A stretch of DNA of 64,000 bases. Origin: Cupriavidus pauculus. Lineage in GTDB: Bacteria; Pseudomonadota; Gammaproteobacteria; Burkholderiales; Burkholderiaceae. This document shows, piece by piece, positions 45,934 to 57,454 of this stretch; the stretch's first letter is position 1; each line of letters starts with the position of its first letter. The DNA lies in assembly GCF_008693385.1 (NCBI RefSeq), contig NZ_CP044065.1:310001-374000 (forward strand). The letters are read 5' to 3'. Both the position numbers and the translations under genes were made by a program. Under the pieces are notes generated by a model. The model saw only the letters and a list, made by a program, of their open reading frames with translations, was not told where the DNA came from and searched no databases.

Positions 45934-48285
45934 ATGGCCCGAGCTACCACGACAACCCGTACCGACCCGTCCGCGCTGCCTTCCCGCATCGGCAAGCTGC
46001 TCGGCGAAGTACGCTGGTTCCTGCTGCTAGCCGTCACGCTGGGTTTCCTCTGCGTGCTGGCCAGCTACAGCAAGGCGGACCCCGGCTGGTCCCACGCCAA
46101 CCAGGTGGCCGATATCCACAATCTCGGCGGCCGCGTCGGCGCCTGGCTGGCCGATGTGCTGTTCTTCATCTTCGGCTTCTCCGCCTACTGGTGGAGCGTG
46201 CTGCTTCTGCGCCGCTGCTGGCGCGGCTGGCGCACGCTGACGGCCGAACTCCCCGAACGCGCGCACGCCGATGCCGGCGAGGGCAGCGCCGCGGTCAGCT
46301 GGATCGGCTTCACGCTCACGCTGGTATCGAGCATGGGCCTCGAGGCCATCCGCATGTATCCGCTGCGCGCGGCGCTGCCGCGCGCGCCGGGCGGCGTGCT
46401 CGGCGACCTGCTCGGCGGCTGGCTGCAGATCGCGCTCGGCTTCTCCGGCGCGACGCTGCTGCTGCTGACGATGTTCGCGATCGGTCTGTCGCTGTTCTTC
46501 CATTTCTCGTGGCTCTCCGTGGCCGAACACGTCGGCGGGTTCGTCGAGTCGCTGTTCCTCGGCTTCAAGGCGCGCCGCGAAAGCAAGCAGGACCGCATCA
46601 TCGGCGAGGCCGCCAAGGTCGAGCGCACCGAGACCGTCGAGGTCCAGCGCGTGCGCATCGAGGAAGCCACGCCCGTGCAGATCGTGCGCCCGCAGGCCGT
46701 GCCCAAGCACGAGCGCGTGGAGCGCGAAAAGCAGCAGCCGCTGTTCGCCGACATCCAGGACTCCGACCTGCCGCCGCTGTCGCTGCTCGATCCGATTCCC
46801 GCGCATCAGGAAACCGTCAGCGCGGAAACGCTCGAGTTCACGTCGCGCCTGATCGAGAAGAAGCTCAAGGACTTCGGCGTCGAGGTCAAGGTCGTGGCCG
46901 CCTACCCGGGCCCCGTCATCACGCGTTACGAGATCGAGCCGGCCACGGGCGTCAAGGGCAGCCAGGTGGTGAACCTCGCGCGCGATCTCGCGCGCTCGCT
47001 GTCGCTGGTCTCGATCCGGGTCGTGGAGACGATTCCGGGCAAGAACTACATGGGGCTGGAGCTGCCGAATCCCAAGAGGCAGACCGTGCGTCTGTCGGAG
47101 ATCCTCGGCTCGCAGGTGTACAACGAGAGCGCGTCGGCGCTGACGATGGCGCTCGGCAAGGACATCGCCGGCAAGCCGATGGTGGCCGACCTGGCCAGGA
47201 TGCCGCACTGCATGGTGGCCGGCACGACGGGCTCGGGCAAGTCGGTGGGGATCAACGCGATGATCCTGTCGCTGCTCTACAAGGCCAAGGCCGAGAGCGT
47301 GCGGCTGATCCTGATCGACCCGAAGATGCTCGAAATGAGCGTCTACGAAGGCATTCCGCATCTGCTGTGCCCCGTGGTCACCGACATGCGCCAGGCCGGC
47401 AACGCGCTGAACTGGGCCGTCGGCGAGATGGAGCGCCGCTACAAGCTCATGAGCAAGCTCGGCGTGCGCAACCTCGCCGGCTACAACAAGAAGATCGAGG
47501 AAGCGGCCGCGAAGGAAGAGAAGATTCCGAATCCGTTCAGCCTGACGCCGGACGCGCCGGAGCCGCTCGAGAAGCTGCCGATGATCGTGATCGTCATCGA
47601 CGAGCTGGCCGACCTGATGATGGTCGTCGGCAAGAAGGTCGAGGAACTGATCGCGCGTATCGCGCAGAAGGCACGCGCCGCGGGCCTGCACCTCGTGCTG
47701 GCCACGCAGCGGCCGTCGGTGGACGTGATCACGGGGCTGATCAAGGCCAACGTGCCCACGCGTATCGCGTTCCAGGTCAGCAGCAAGATCGACTCGCGCA
47801 CGATCCTCGACCAGCAGGGCGCGGAAGCGCTGCTGGGCATGGGTGACATGCTGTACCTCGCGCCGGGCACGGGCCTGCCGATCCGCGTCCATGGCGCGTT
47901 CGTCTCCGACGATGAAGTGCACCGCGTGGTGGACAAGCTCAAGGAAGCGGGCGAGCCCAACTATATCGAGGGCATTCTCGAGGGCGGGCTCGTCGATGGC
48001 GATGGCGCCGGCGACAGCCTGGGCGGCGGCGCCGGTATCGGTGGTGGCGGTGCCGAGGCCGATCCGCTCTACGACCAGGCCGTCGAGGTCGTGATCAAGA
48101 ACCGCCGCGCGTCCATCTCGCTCGTACAGCGGCACCTGCGCATCGGCTACAACCGCGCCGCGCGGCTGCTGGAAGACATGGAAAAGGCCGGGCTGGTCTC
48201 GGCGATGTCGGGCAACGGCAATCGCGACATCCTCGTACAGGGCGGTGCCGCCGGTGCGGGTGCCGGCGCCCGCGACGACGAGTAG
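45934..48285 (+). CDS. ftsK: DNA translocase FtsK
   Basis: A 783-residue cell-division DNA motor. Four membrane segments lie in the first 200 residues ([41 protein letters not shown] and two more). A short linker is followed by the FtsK alpha domain, the motor beta domain with Walker [13 protein letters not shown] (Lys436) and Walker [51 protein letters not shown], and a C-terminal gamma winged helix ([47 protein letters not shown]) that reads KOPS. A Gly-rich spacer precedes the gamma domain. A start at 45895 has a GAGGG site but lies in a TAAAAT promoter-like box, so 45934 is preferred. Confidence 0.96.
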   Translation: MARATTTTRTDPSALPSRIGKLLGEVRWFLLLAVTLGFLCVLASYSKADPGWSHANQVADIHNLGGRVGAWLADVLFFIFGFSAYWWSVLLLRRCWRGWRTLTAELPERAHADAGEGSAAVSWIGFTLTLVSSMGLEAIRMYPLRAALPRAPGGVLGDLLGGWLQIALGFSGATLLLLTMFAIGLSLFFHFSWLSVAEHVGGFVESLFLGFKARRESKQDRIIGEAAKVERTETVEVQRVRIEEATPVQIVRPQAVPKHERVEREKQQPLFADIQDSDLPPLSLLDPIPAHQETVSAETLEFTSRLIEKKLKDFGVEVKVVAAYPGPVITRYEIEPATGVKGSQVVNLARDLARSLSLVSIRVVETIPGKNYMGLELPNPKRQTVRLSEILGSQVYNESASALTMALGKDIAGKPMVADLARMPHCMVAGTTGSGKSVGINAMILSLLYKAKAESVRLILIDPKMLEMSVYEGIPHLLCPVVTDMRQAGNALNWAVGEMERRYKLMSKLGVRNLAGYNKKIEEAAAKEEKIPNPFSLTPDAPEPLEKLPMIVIVIDELADLMMVVGKKVEELIARIAQKARAAGLHLVLATQRPSVDVITGLIKANVPTRIAFQVSSKIDSRTILDQQGAEALLGMGDMLYLAPGTGLPIRVHGAFVSDDEVHRVVDKLKEAGEPNYIEGILEGGLVDGDGAGDSLGGGAGIGGGGAEADPLYDQAVEVVIKNRRASISLVQRHLRIGYNRAARLLEDMEKAGLVSAMSGNGNRDILVQGGAAGAGAGARDDE

Positions 48286-48355
48286 TCGGCCGGCTAACGC
48301 GCTGTTACGTCCGTCACAGGCTGGCCGGGAATCCCCCGGCCGCGCCGCGCTCTAA

Positions 48356-48393
48356 TCGGACAGACACCGGACAGACCGGACAGACCGGACAGA
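48356..48393. repeat. Tandem 9-bp repeats upstream of lolA
   Basis: Three perfect copies of CCGGACAGA (48367-48393) with a degenerate copy before them. They end about 24 bases before the lolA start, in the ftsK-lolA gap and its leader. Confidence 0.85.
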
Positions 48394-48416
48394 CCCCAGG
48401 GAAAGGAAATAGACTC

Positions 48417-49055
48417 ATGCGATTTCGCGTTTTTGCGTCCACCGTCGCGGCAGTGACGACCATGCTGGTCATGACGCCTGCCGCCCATGCTGCCGCCACC
48501 GACCAGCTGCAGAGCTTCGTGTCGAGCGTGAAGAGCGCGCGCGGCGAATTCACGCAGAAGCAGGTCAAGGGGCAGGGCGATATCCTCAAGGTGGCCGGCC
48601 AGTCGAGCGGGACCTTCACGTTCGCGCGGCCCGGCAAGTTCGTCTGGCGCTATACCAAGCCCTACGACCAGCTGCTGCAGGCCGACGGCCAGACGCTGTA
48701 CATCTACGACAAGGACCTGAACCAGGTGACCGAGCGCAAGCTCGATGGCGCGCTGGGTTCGAGCCCCGCGGCGATCCTGTTCGGCAGCAACGACTTCGAG
48801 AAGAACTTCAATGTCGCCAATGGCCCGACGCGCGACGGTATCGAGTGGCTCGAGCTGACGCCGAAGTCGAAGGACACGCAGTTCGAACGCATCGGCATCG
48901 GTTTCAAGGGGGGTAATCTGGAGGCCATGGAACTGCGCGACGCGTTCGGCAATACCACGCTGCTCACGTTCACGAATATCCAGAAGAATCCTTCGCTGCC
49001 GGCGGACACGTTCCGGTTCGCGGTGCCGAAGGGCGCCGATGTCATGAAGCAATAA
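48417..49055 (+). CDS. lolA: Outer-membrane lipoprotein carrier LolA
   Basis: A 212-residue periplasmic chaperone that ferries lipoproteins from LolCDE to LolB. The signal peptide ends AHA-AATDQ. The mature protein shows [68 protein letters not shown], and the C-terminal [14 protein letters not shown]. It follows ftsK by 131 bases, a conserved order in Burkholderiales. A strong GGAAAGGAA-like ribosome site precedes the ATG. Confidence 0.94.
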   Translation: MRFRVFASTVAAVTTMLVMTPAAHAAATDQLQSFVSSVKSARGEFTQKQVKGQGDILKVAGQSSGTFTFARPGKFVWRYTKPYDQLLQADGQTLYIYDKDLNQVTERKLDGALGSSPAAILFGSNDFEKNFNVANGPTRDGIEWLELTPKSKDTQFERIGIGFKGGNLEAMELRDAFGNTTLLTFTNIQKNPSLPADTFRFAVPKGADVMKQ

Positions 49056-49064
49056 GGTCGATCG

Positions 49065-49487
49065 ATGTCCCACGCCTCCATTCGTTACCTGCCCTTTGTC
49101 TCGCTGAGCACGGCGGCGACGCTGGCCGCGCTCGGTGCCGCCACGCTGATGTCGGGCTGCGCCGCGCCCGGCAGCAGCCGTCATTTCGACGTCGACGCCT
49201 TTCTGCGCGGTTCGGACACCGCGCTGCCCGAGGTCATCGGCAATGCCGACTTCCTCAAGGCCACGCGTGTCTCCACGACCGAGTGCGCGACGCTGCTGCA
49301 ATCGCCGACCAGCGGCGCGCTCGAGGACCTGCCGCCCACGGGCCTGCGCCCCGCGTGGCTGCTGCATCCGGCCGGCACGCCCGACAAGGTGTGGCTGATC
49401 GTCAGTGAAACGGGGGGCGAGCGCAGCTGCCATGGTCCGCTGCCGGCCGATGCGATGAAGACGCTGGCCGAGCGCGCCAGGGGCTGA
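49065..49487 (+). CDS. Small predicted lipoprotein
   Basis: A 140-residue protein, not recognised. A signal sequence of 31 residues ends LMSGC (Cys32), a lipobox with Met at -3, so lipidation is likely but not certain. The mature part has two further Cys residues (TTECATLL and ERSCHGPL) that might form a disulfide, and an LRPAWLLHPAGTPDKVWLIVSETGG core. It starts 9 bases after lolA and probably rides on its transcript. No domain seen. Confidence 0.8.
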   Translation: MSHASIRYLPFVSLSTAATLAALGAATLMSGCAAPGSSRHFDVDAFLRGSDTALPEVIGNADFLKATRVSTTECATLLQSPTSGALEDLPPTGLRPAWLLHPAGTPDKVWLIVSETGGERSCHGPLPADAMKTLAERARG

Positions 49488-49504
49488 CATGACAAATTTG
49501 TAAT

Positions 49505-49537
49505 TTGACCCCCCTGATGCGAATGATTATCGTCATC
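49505..49537 (+). promoter_or_regulatory. Fur-box-overlapped promoter of the iron-binding protein gene
   Basis: TTGACC (49505-49510), 17 bases, TATCGT (49528-49533) forms a plausible sigma-70 promoter. A 19-bp Fur-box-like sequence, GCGAATGATTATCGTCATC (49519-49537), matches the classical Fur consensus at 14 of 19 positions and covers the -10. Iron repression of the next gene is inferred. Confidence 0.65.
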
Positions 49538-49564
49538 GGCTGACATCCGCTCACGGAGAAGACG

Positions 49565-50614
49565 ATGAGGAAGCTAGGGGGAGGCGCGGCTGGGGTGGCC
49601 GCGGCGGCCGCGTTGCTGAGTATTTCCATGGGCCTGCCTGCACAGGCAGTCGCTCAGGAAAAGGTGCTCAATCTGTACACCGCGCGCCACTATCAGACCG
49701 ACGAGTCGCTGTACAACAACTTCACGCGACAGACCGGCATCAAGATCAACCGCATCGAGGGCCAGGAAGATCCGCTGCTCGAGCGCATCCGCAACGAAGG
49801 CGCCAACAGTCCCGCCGACGTGTTCATCACCGTCGATATCGGACGGCTCTGGCGCGCGCAGCAGGCCGGCGTCTTCGCCCCCGTGAAATCGAAGGTGCTG
49901 GAGTCCCGCATTCCCGCCAACTATCGCGACCCCGCCGGCGAATGGTTCGGTTTCTCGGCCCGCGCGCGCGTCATCGCGTACAACAAGACCGCCGTGAAGC
50001 CTGGCGATATCACGCGCTATGAGGACCTTGCCGATCCGAAATGGAAGGGCAAGGTGTGCACGCGGTCGAGCGGCCATGTCTATAACCTGTCGCTGGTATC
50101 GAGCCTGATCGCGCACGATGGCGAGGCGAAGACCGAAGCGTGGGCGCGTGGCGTCGCGGGCAACCTCGCGCGCGCGCCCAAGGGTGGCGATACCGATCAG
50201 CTCAAGGCCGTTGCGGCCGGCGAGTGCGATGTCGCGATCTCCAACACGTACTACATCGCACGCCTGCTCAAATCGACGAAGCCCGAAGACAAGGCCGTCT
50301 CCGAAAAGCTCGGCGTGGTGTGGCCGAACCAGTCGAGCCAGGGCGTGCACATGAATATTTCCGGCGGCGGCATGCTCAAGCATGCGCCGAACAAGGAAGC
50401 CGCCGTGAAGTTCCTCGAGTACCTGGCCAGCGACGAAGCACAGGCTTACTTCGCCGATGGCAACAACGAGTGGCCCGTGGTGCCGAGCGTGAAGATCGCG
50501 AACCCGGCGCTCGAGTCGCTCGGCACGTTCAAGGCCGACAGGATCGGCGTCGCCGAACTCGGCAAGTACCAGCCGGAAGCGCAGAAGCTCGTCGACAAGG
50601 CCGGCTACCGCTAA
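49565..50614 (+). CDS. Iron(III) ABC transporter substrate-binding protein (FbpA/FutA-like)
   Basis: A 349-residue periplasmic binding protein. The signal peptide ends PAQAVAQEK. The core shows LNLYTARHYQTDESLYNNFTRQTGIKINRIEGQEDPLLERIRNEG, then SPADVFITVDIGRLWRAQQAGVF, TRSSGHVYNLSLVSSLI, and AAGECDVAISNTYYIARLL with the paired Tyr residues that ligate ferric iron in this family. The tail PSVKIANPALESLGTFKADRIGVAELGKYQPEAQKLVDKAGYR is full length. A Fur-like box overlaps its promoter. Its permease and ATPase genes lie 0.8-3.6 kb away, with the permease inverted. Confidence 0.93.
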   Translation: MRKLGGGAAGVAAAAALLSISMGLPAQAVAQEKVLNLYTARHYQTDESLYNNFTRQTGIKINRIEGQEDPLLERIRNEGANSPADVFITVDIGRLWRAQQAGVFAPVKSKVLESRIPANYRDPAGEWFGFSARARVIAYNKTAVKPGDITRYEDLADPKWKGKVCTRSSGHVYNLSLVSSLIAHDGEAKTEAWARGVAGNLARAPKGGDTDQLKAVAAGECDVAISNTYYIARLLKSTKPEDKAVSEKLGVVWPNQSSQGVHMNISGGGMLKHAPNKEAAVKFLEYLASDEAQAYFADGNNEWPVVPSVKIANPALESLGTFKADRIGVAELGKYQPEAQKLVDKAGYR

Positions 50615-50627
50615 TCCAGCATCCCGC

Positions 50628-51311
50628 TCAGAGCAGGAAGCGGCGATTGTCGTTGGGCGGGTACTGGGTCTCGACCTTGCGGAATTTCAGGCGCGTGCTG
50701 CTCGTGAGCTTGCGCTTGGCCATGCGTTTCTGCAGCTGGCGATGGACGGCGCCGATATGGCCGACCGAGCCCTGCTCATAGGGCTTGCCGTCGGTGGCGC
50801 CCGCGAGCCCGCCGCCCGCGGCGAGCGCGGCATTGGTTTCCGCGGCCGACTTCGCGATCAGCACGTCGAGCGCCTGCCGCGCGCGCACGGCGGCCTGGAG
50901 CATCGCATCGCCGGGGTTCGCACGCGCGCGCACGGCATCCTGCGGCAGGCGCACGTTGCCGGCCACGCGACGCAGCGCCGCACGCAGTTCGCCGCCATCG
51001 AGCGCGGCTTCCTGCACGATCCACACGGCATCGTGGCGCAGCCAGCCCTCGACGTCCTGCAGGCGCCGCAGCAGCGCCGGCATGAGCATGCGGCCGCCGA
51101 AACGGCGTCCGCGGCGAATCGCATGCAGGCCGATACGGCGCATCTGCGGGTTGTCGCTGTCGATCAGATCCGCGATGACCCGGTCCGCGTCGTCCTGCGA
51201 CTCCATCAGCTCGGCGAACTGGCCGGCCAGCGAAATCTCCTCCACATTGCTCAGCTTGTTCTTCGCCGCCAGCCTGGAAGTCTTGAACAACAACATGCGG
51301 TAACGCAGCAT
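50628..51311 (-). CDS. Uncharacterised helical (HEAT-like) protein
   Basis: A 227-residue protein, not recognised by name. It is Arg/Ala/Leu-rich and helical: AELMESQDDADRVIADLIDSDNPQMRRIGLHAIRRGRRFGGRMLMPALLRRLQDVEGWLRHDAVWIVQEAAL resembles HEAT-type repeats. The C-terminal part is basic (HRQLQKRMAKRKLTSSTRLKFRK). No signal peptide. The start at 51311 has GAGGG upstream. It lies between the convergent iron-binding gene and the permease, on the permease strand, 99 bases after the permease start-side neighbour's stop. Its role beside an iron transporter is unknown. Confidence 0.75.
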   Translation of the reverse strand: MLRYRMLLFKTSRLAAKNKLSNVEEISLAGQFAELMESQDDADRVIADLIDSDNPQMRRIGLHAIRRGRRFGGRMLMPALLRRLQDVEGWLRHDAVWIVQEAALDGGELRAALRRVAGNVRLPQDAVRARANPGDAMLQAAVRARQALDVLIAKSAAETNAALAAGGGLAGATDGKPYEQGSVGHIGAVHRQLQKRMAKRKLTSSTRLKFRKVETQYPPNDNRRFLL

Positions 51312-51410
51312 AAATACCCTCGAACGGAATAGCCGAAAAATACCTGCTCGTGGCCGCGCGTGAAGACAGGGGCCATTGGCGGTTGTCGGCATCTGCCGGG
51401 GAAACTTTAG

Positions 51411-53075
51411 CTAAGTGTTTACCCTGATCGCGCGTGACAGCAGGATCACAGGGAGGATGCCCACCGCGACGATGACGAGGGAAGCGGTGGCCGCCTCGGC
51501 CAGCCGCTCGTCGGCGGCGAGGTTGTACGCCTGCACGGCCAGCGTGTCGAAATTGAACGGCCGCATCACGAACGTCGCGGGCAATTCCTTCATGACGTCG
51601 ACGAACACGATCAGCGCGGCGGTGAGCAGGCTGCCGCGCAGCATCGGCGCATGGACGCGCCGCAGCGTCGCGGCCGGGCCGTGTCCGAGGCTGCGCGCCG
51701 CGCTGTCCATGGCCGGCGTGATGCGCGCCAGTCCCGCATTGACCGACTGCAGCGCCACGCCCAGGAATCGCACGAGGTACGCGTAGACGAGCGCGGTCAT
51801 GCCGCCCGTCAGCAGCAGGCCGACCGACAGGTCGAGATGCCGCTGCAGCCAGTCGGCCAGCGCGTTGTCGAGGCGCGCCACGGGCACGAGCACGCCCACG
51901 GCGATCACGGATCCCGGCAGCGCGTAGCCCATGCCGCAAAGCCGCGTAAGCATGCGCACGAAGCGCGCGCGCAGTCCGCCGGGCGCGCCGCGTCCCGCGT
52001 AGCCGATGGCCAGTGCCACGAGCACCGCGGCCGCGGCCGTCACGCTTGCGAGCGTAAAGCTGTTGCGCACGAGCGCGATAAAGCGCGGACCGAACTGTGC
52101 GTCTCCCTCGGCGAACGCCATGCGGCACAGCATCAGCGCGGGGATCAGAAAGCCCAGCAGCACGGGCAGCGCGCAGACGCCCGTCGCGAGCCAGCCATGC
52201 CAGCCCGCGAGCGTGCGCGCCTGCGGACGCCGGTGGCCGGCACGCGCATCGTCGTGAACCTTCGCGCGGCCGCGGTTCATGCGTTCGAGCCAGAGAATGC
52301 CGATCACGAACAGCATCAGGCAGGCCGACAGCTGCGCGGCGGCCAGCTTGTCGCCAAGCGAGAACCACGCGCGGAAGATGCCGGTCGAGAATGTCGGGAT
52401 GCCGAAGTACGCGACGGTGCCGAAGTCCGCGAGCGTTTCCATGAGCGCGAGGACCGTGCCCGCGAGAATGCCGGGCCACGCGAGCGGCAGCGTGACGTGC
52501 CATGCCACGCGCCATGGGCCATGGCCGAGCAGGCGCGCGGCCTCGAGCGCGCTGGCACCCTGTTGCAGGAACGCGGCGCGCGCGGTCAGGTAGACGTAGG
52601 GATAGAGCACGAGCGTGAACAGCACGATCGCGCCGCCGATCGAGCGGATATCGGGAAACCAGTATTCGCGCGCGCGCCAGCCGGTGACCTCGCGCAGCCA
52701 CGTCTGTACGGGCCCCGCGAACTGGAGCGCGTCGGTATAGGCGTACGCGATGACATAGGCGGGCATCGCGAGCGGCAGTACCAGCGCCCACTCCATCAGG
52801 CCGCGTCCCGGAAAGCGGCACATCGCGGTCAGCCAGGCCGTGGGGACGCCGATCAGCAGCACGCCCGCCATGACGCCGGCCAGCAGCACCAGCGTATTGC
52901 CGATGTACTCGGCCAGCACCGTCTCGACGAGATGCCGCCATGTGTCGGTGGCCGGTGCGAGCACGCTCGCGGCCACCACGCCCAGCGGAATGACGATCAG
53001 CAACGCCATCAGGCATGCGACGGTGGTCAGCGGCGGAGGCAGGAAGCGTCGGCGGTGGCGGTCGAGCAGGAGCAT
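51411..53075 (-). CDS. Iron(III) ABC transporter permease (FbpB-like)
   Basis: A 554-residue inner-membrane protein that fuses two permease domains, about 12 helices, as in FbpB/AfuB. Two EAA-type loops are seen: ALEAARLLGHGPWRVAWHVTLPLAWPGILAG in the first half and MDSAARSLGHGPAATLRRVHAPMLRGSLLTA in the second. It should form the channel for ferric iron delivered by the binding protein at 49565. It is divergent from the ATPase gene with only 69 bases between, and convergent in direction with the binding-protein gene. Confidence 0.92.
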   Translation of the reverse strand: MLLLDRHRRRFLPPPLTTVACLMALLIVIPLGVVAASVLAPATDTWRHLVETVLAEYIGNTLVLLAGVMAGVLLIGVPTAWLTAMCRFPGRGLMEWALVLPLAMPAYVIAYAYTDALQFAGPVQTWLREVTGWRAREYWFPDIRSIGGAIVLFTLVLYPYVYLTARAAFLQQGASALEAARLLGHGPWRVAWHVTLPLAWPGILAGTVLALMETLADFGTVAYFGIPTFSTGIFRAWFSLGDKLAAAQLSACLMLFVIGILWLERMNRGRAKVHDDARAGHRRPQARTLAGWHGWLATGVCALPVLLGFLIPALMLCRMAFAEGDAQFGPRFIALVRNSFTLASVTAAAAVLVALAIGYAGRGAPGGLRARFVRMLTRLCGMGYALPGSVIAVGVLVPVARLDNALADWLQRHLDLSVGLLLTGGMTALVYAYLVRFLGVALQSVNAGLARITPAMDSAARSLGHGPAATLRRVHAPMLRGSLLTAALIVFVDVMKELPATFVMRPFNFDTLAVQAYNLAADERLAEAATASLVIVAVGILPVILLSRAIRVNT

Positions 53076-53131
53076 GGGAGAGCCGGAACGGCAAAGCGTC
53101 GGGATTCGCGCATTCTAGCGTCGTGGCTCCT

Positions 53132-53137
53132 TATAAT
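53132..53137 (+). promoter_or_regulatory. -10 box directly at the ATPase gene start
   Basis: A perfect TATAAT ends seven bases before the ATG at 53145, so the predicted transcript start is at or next to the start codon. Either the mRNA is leaderless, or translation begins at the next in-frame ATG (53178). Confidence 0.45.
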
Positions 53138-53144
53138 CTCCGGC

Positions 53145-54260
53145 ATGCGCACCGATCTTTCCGACCCCGCCATCGCCATGGCATCGCACCCCGCCATCGC
53201 ACCGGCGCGGCCCGTCGTCGAACTCGATCGCATCGTCCACGGGTTCGGCCGCCACACCGTCGTCGATGGCCTGTCGTTCTCGCTCGCGCGGGGCACCATC
53301 GCGTGCCTGCTCGGCCCGAGCGGCTGCGGCAAGACCACCGTGTTGCGCGCGATCGCGGGGTTCGAGACCCTGCGCGGCGGCGAGATCCGCCTCGATGGCG
53401 AGGTGGTTTCGTCGGCCGGCGGCGGCCTGCCGCCCGAGCAGCGGCGCATCGGCATGGTGTTCCAGGACTACGCGCTGTTTCCGCACCTCGATATCGCCGC
53501 CAACGTGGGCTTCGGCCTCGTCGGCGACGACCGCGCCACGCGTGCGGCGCGCGTGCGCGAGATGCTGGCGCTCGTGGGTCTGCACGACGCGGGCGGCCGT
53601 TATCCGCACGAGCTGTCGGGCGGCCAGCAGCAGCGCGTGGCGCTGGCCCGCGCGCTGGCGCCGCGGCCCGCGCTGCTGCTGCTCGACGAACCGTTCTCCA
53701 ACCTCGATATCGACCTGCGCGAGCGGCTCGGGCAGGAGGTGCGCGATATCCTGCGCGCGCAGGGTGCCACGGCCATTCTCGTCACGCACGACCAGCACGA
53801 GGCGTTTGCGATGGCCGACGAGATCGGCGTCATGCACGGCGGCAGGATCGAACAGTGGGGCGATGCGCACGCGCTCTATCACCAGCCGGCCACGCGCTTC
53901 GTGGCGGGGTTTGTCGGGCAGGGCGTGCTGCTGCCGGGCCGCGTGCGCGCGCCGGGCGAGATCGCGCTGAGCATCGGCACGCTGCCGTGGCGCAATCCGC
54001 TGGCGCTTGCCGATGGCGCGGGCGTGGATGTGCTGATCCGCCCCGACGACCTCGTGTACGACGACGGCAGCCCGCTGCGAGGCCGCGTCCGCGACCGGGC
54101 GTTTCGCGGGGCCAGCATCCTCTACACGGTGGAACTCGCGGACACCAGCCGCGTGCTCGCGCTGGTGCCGTCGCACCACGACCTCCCGGTCGGCGCGCCC
54201 CTCGGCCTGCGGCTGGAGGCCGATGACGTGGTGGCCTTCCCGCGATCGTCTACACTCTGA
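53145..54260 (+). CDS. Iron(III) ABC transporter ATPase (FbpC-like)
   Basis: A 371-residue ABC ATPase with Walker A GPSGCGKTT (Lys63), Q-loop VFQDYALFPHLD, signature LSGGQQQRVALARALA, Walker B LLLLDEPFSNLDIDL and switch His in LVTHDQHEAF. A C-terminal TOBE-like regulatory domain follows (VDVLIRPDDLVYDDGSPLRGRVRDRAFRGASILYTVEL), as in ferric-ion FbpC proteins. The start at 53145 is likely; no ribosome site is present and a TATAAT box lies seven bases before it, so a start at 53178 is possible. It pairs with the divergent permease. Confidence 0.92.
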   Translation: MRTDLSDPAIAMASHPAIAPARPVVELDRIVHGFGRHTVVDGLSFSLARGTIACLLGPSGCGKTTVLRAIAGFETLRGGEIRLDGEVVSSAGGGLPPEQRRIGMVFQDYALFPHLDIAANVGFGLVGDDRATRAARVREMLALVGLHDAGGRYPHELSGGQQQRVALARALAPRPALLLLDEPFSNLDIDLRERLGQEVRDILRAQGATAILVTHDQHEAFAMADEIGVMHGGRIEQWGDAHALYHQPATRFVAGFVGQGVLLPGRVRAPGEIALSIGTLPWRNPLALADGAGVDVLIRPDDLVYDDGSPLRGRVRDRAFRGASILYTVELADTSRVLALVPSHHDLPVGAPLGLRLEADDVVAFPRSSTL

Positions 54261-54286
54261 TGCTTACCTAACGAGCAATACTGACC

Positions 54287-57131
<2,845 letters not shown>

Positions 57132-57152
57132 AGAGGATGCGATCGGGGGGGC

Positions 57153-57182
57153 TTGCATTCCCTGCGGGGATATCGCTATAAT
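57153..57182 (+). promoter_or_regulatory. Sigma-70 promoter of tRNA-Ser
   Basis: TTGCAT (57153-57158), 18-base spacer, TATAAT (57177-57182). The mature tRNA begins 51 bases after the -10 box. Confidence 0.75.
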
Positions 57183-57232
57183 CGCGGTTTCGCTGGAAAC
57201 ACGAAGCGACCAAGTTACCGCTGAAAGTTACC

Positions 57233-57322
<90 letters not shown>

Positions 57323-57380
57323 AAATAAAAACCTGCTGCAAGATTCGACCACCAGCAAGGCCCAAACGTAGTAAATCTCG

Positions 57381-57418
57381 AACCGACGCCTGCGCAAGCA
57401 GCCGTCGGTTTTATTTTT
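57381..57418 (+). terminator. Terminator of tRNA-Ser
   Basis: AACCGACG, C, CTGC, loop GCAA, GCAG, C, CGTCGGTT: a stem of 12 pairs with one C-C mismatch, then TTATTTTT. It lies 58 bases after the tRNA. Confidence 0.85.
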
Positions 57419-57446
57419 GTGCCGCCGGTTTTGTGCCGCCGGTTTT
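57419..57446. repeat. Two 14-bp direct repeats
   Basis: GTGCCGCCGGTTTT occurs twice in tandem between the tRNA terminator and the stop of the CorC-like gene. Possible small duplication. Confidence 0.8.
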
Positions 57447-57454
57447 CCGCGTCC

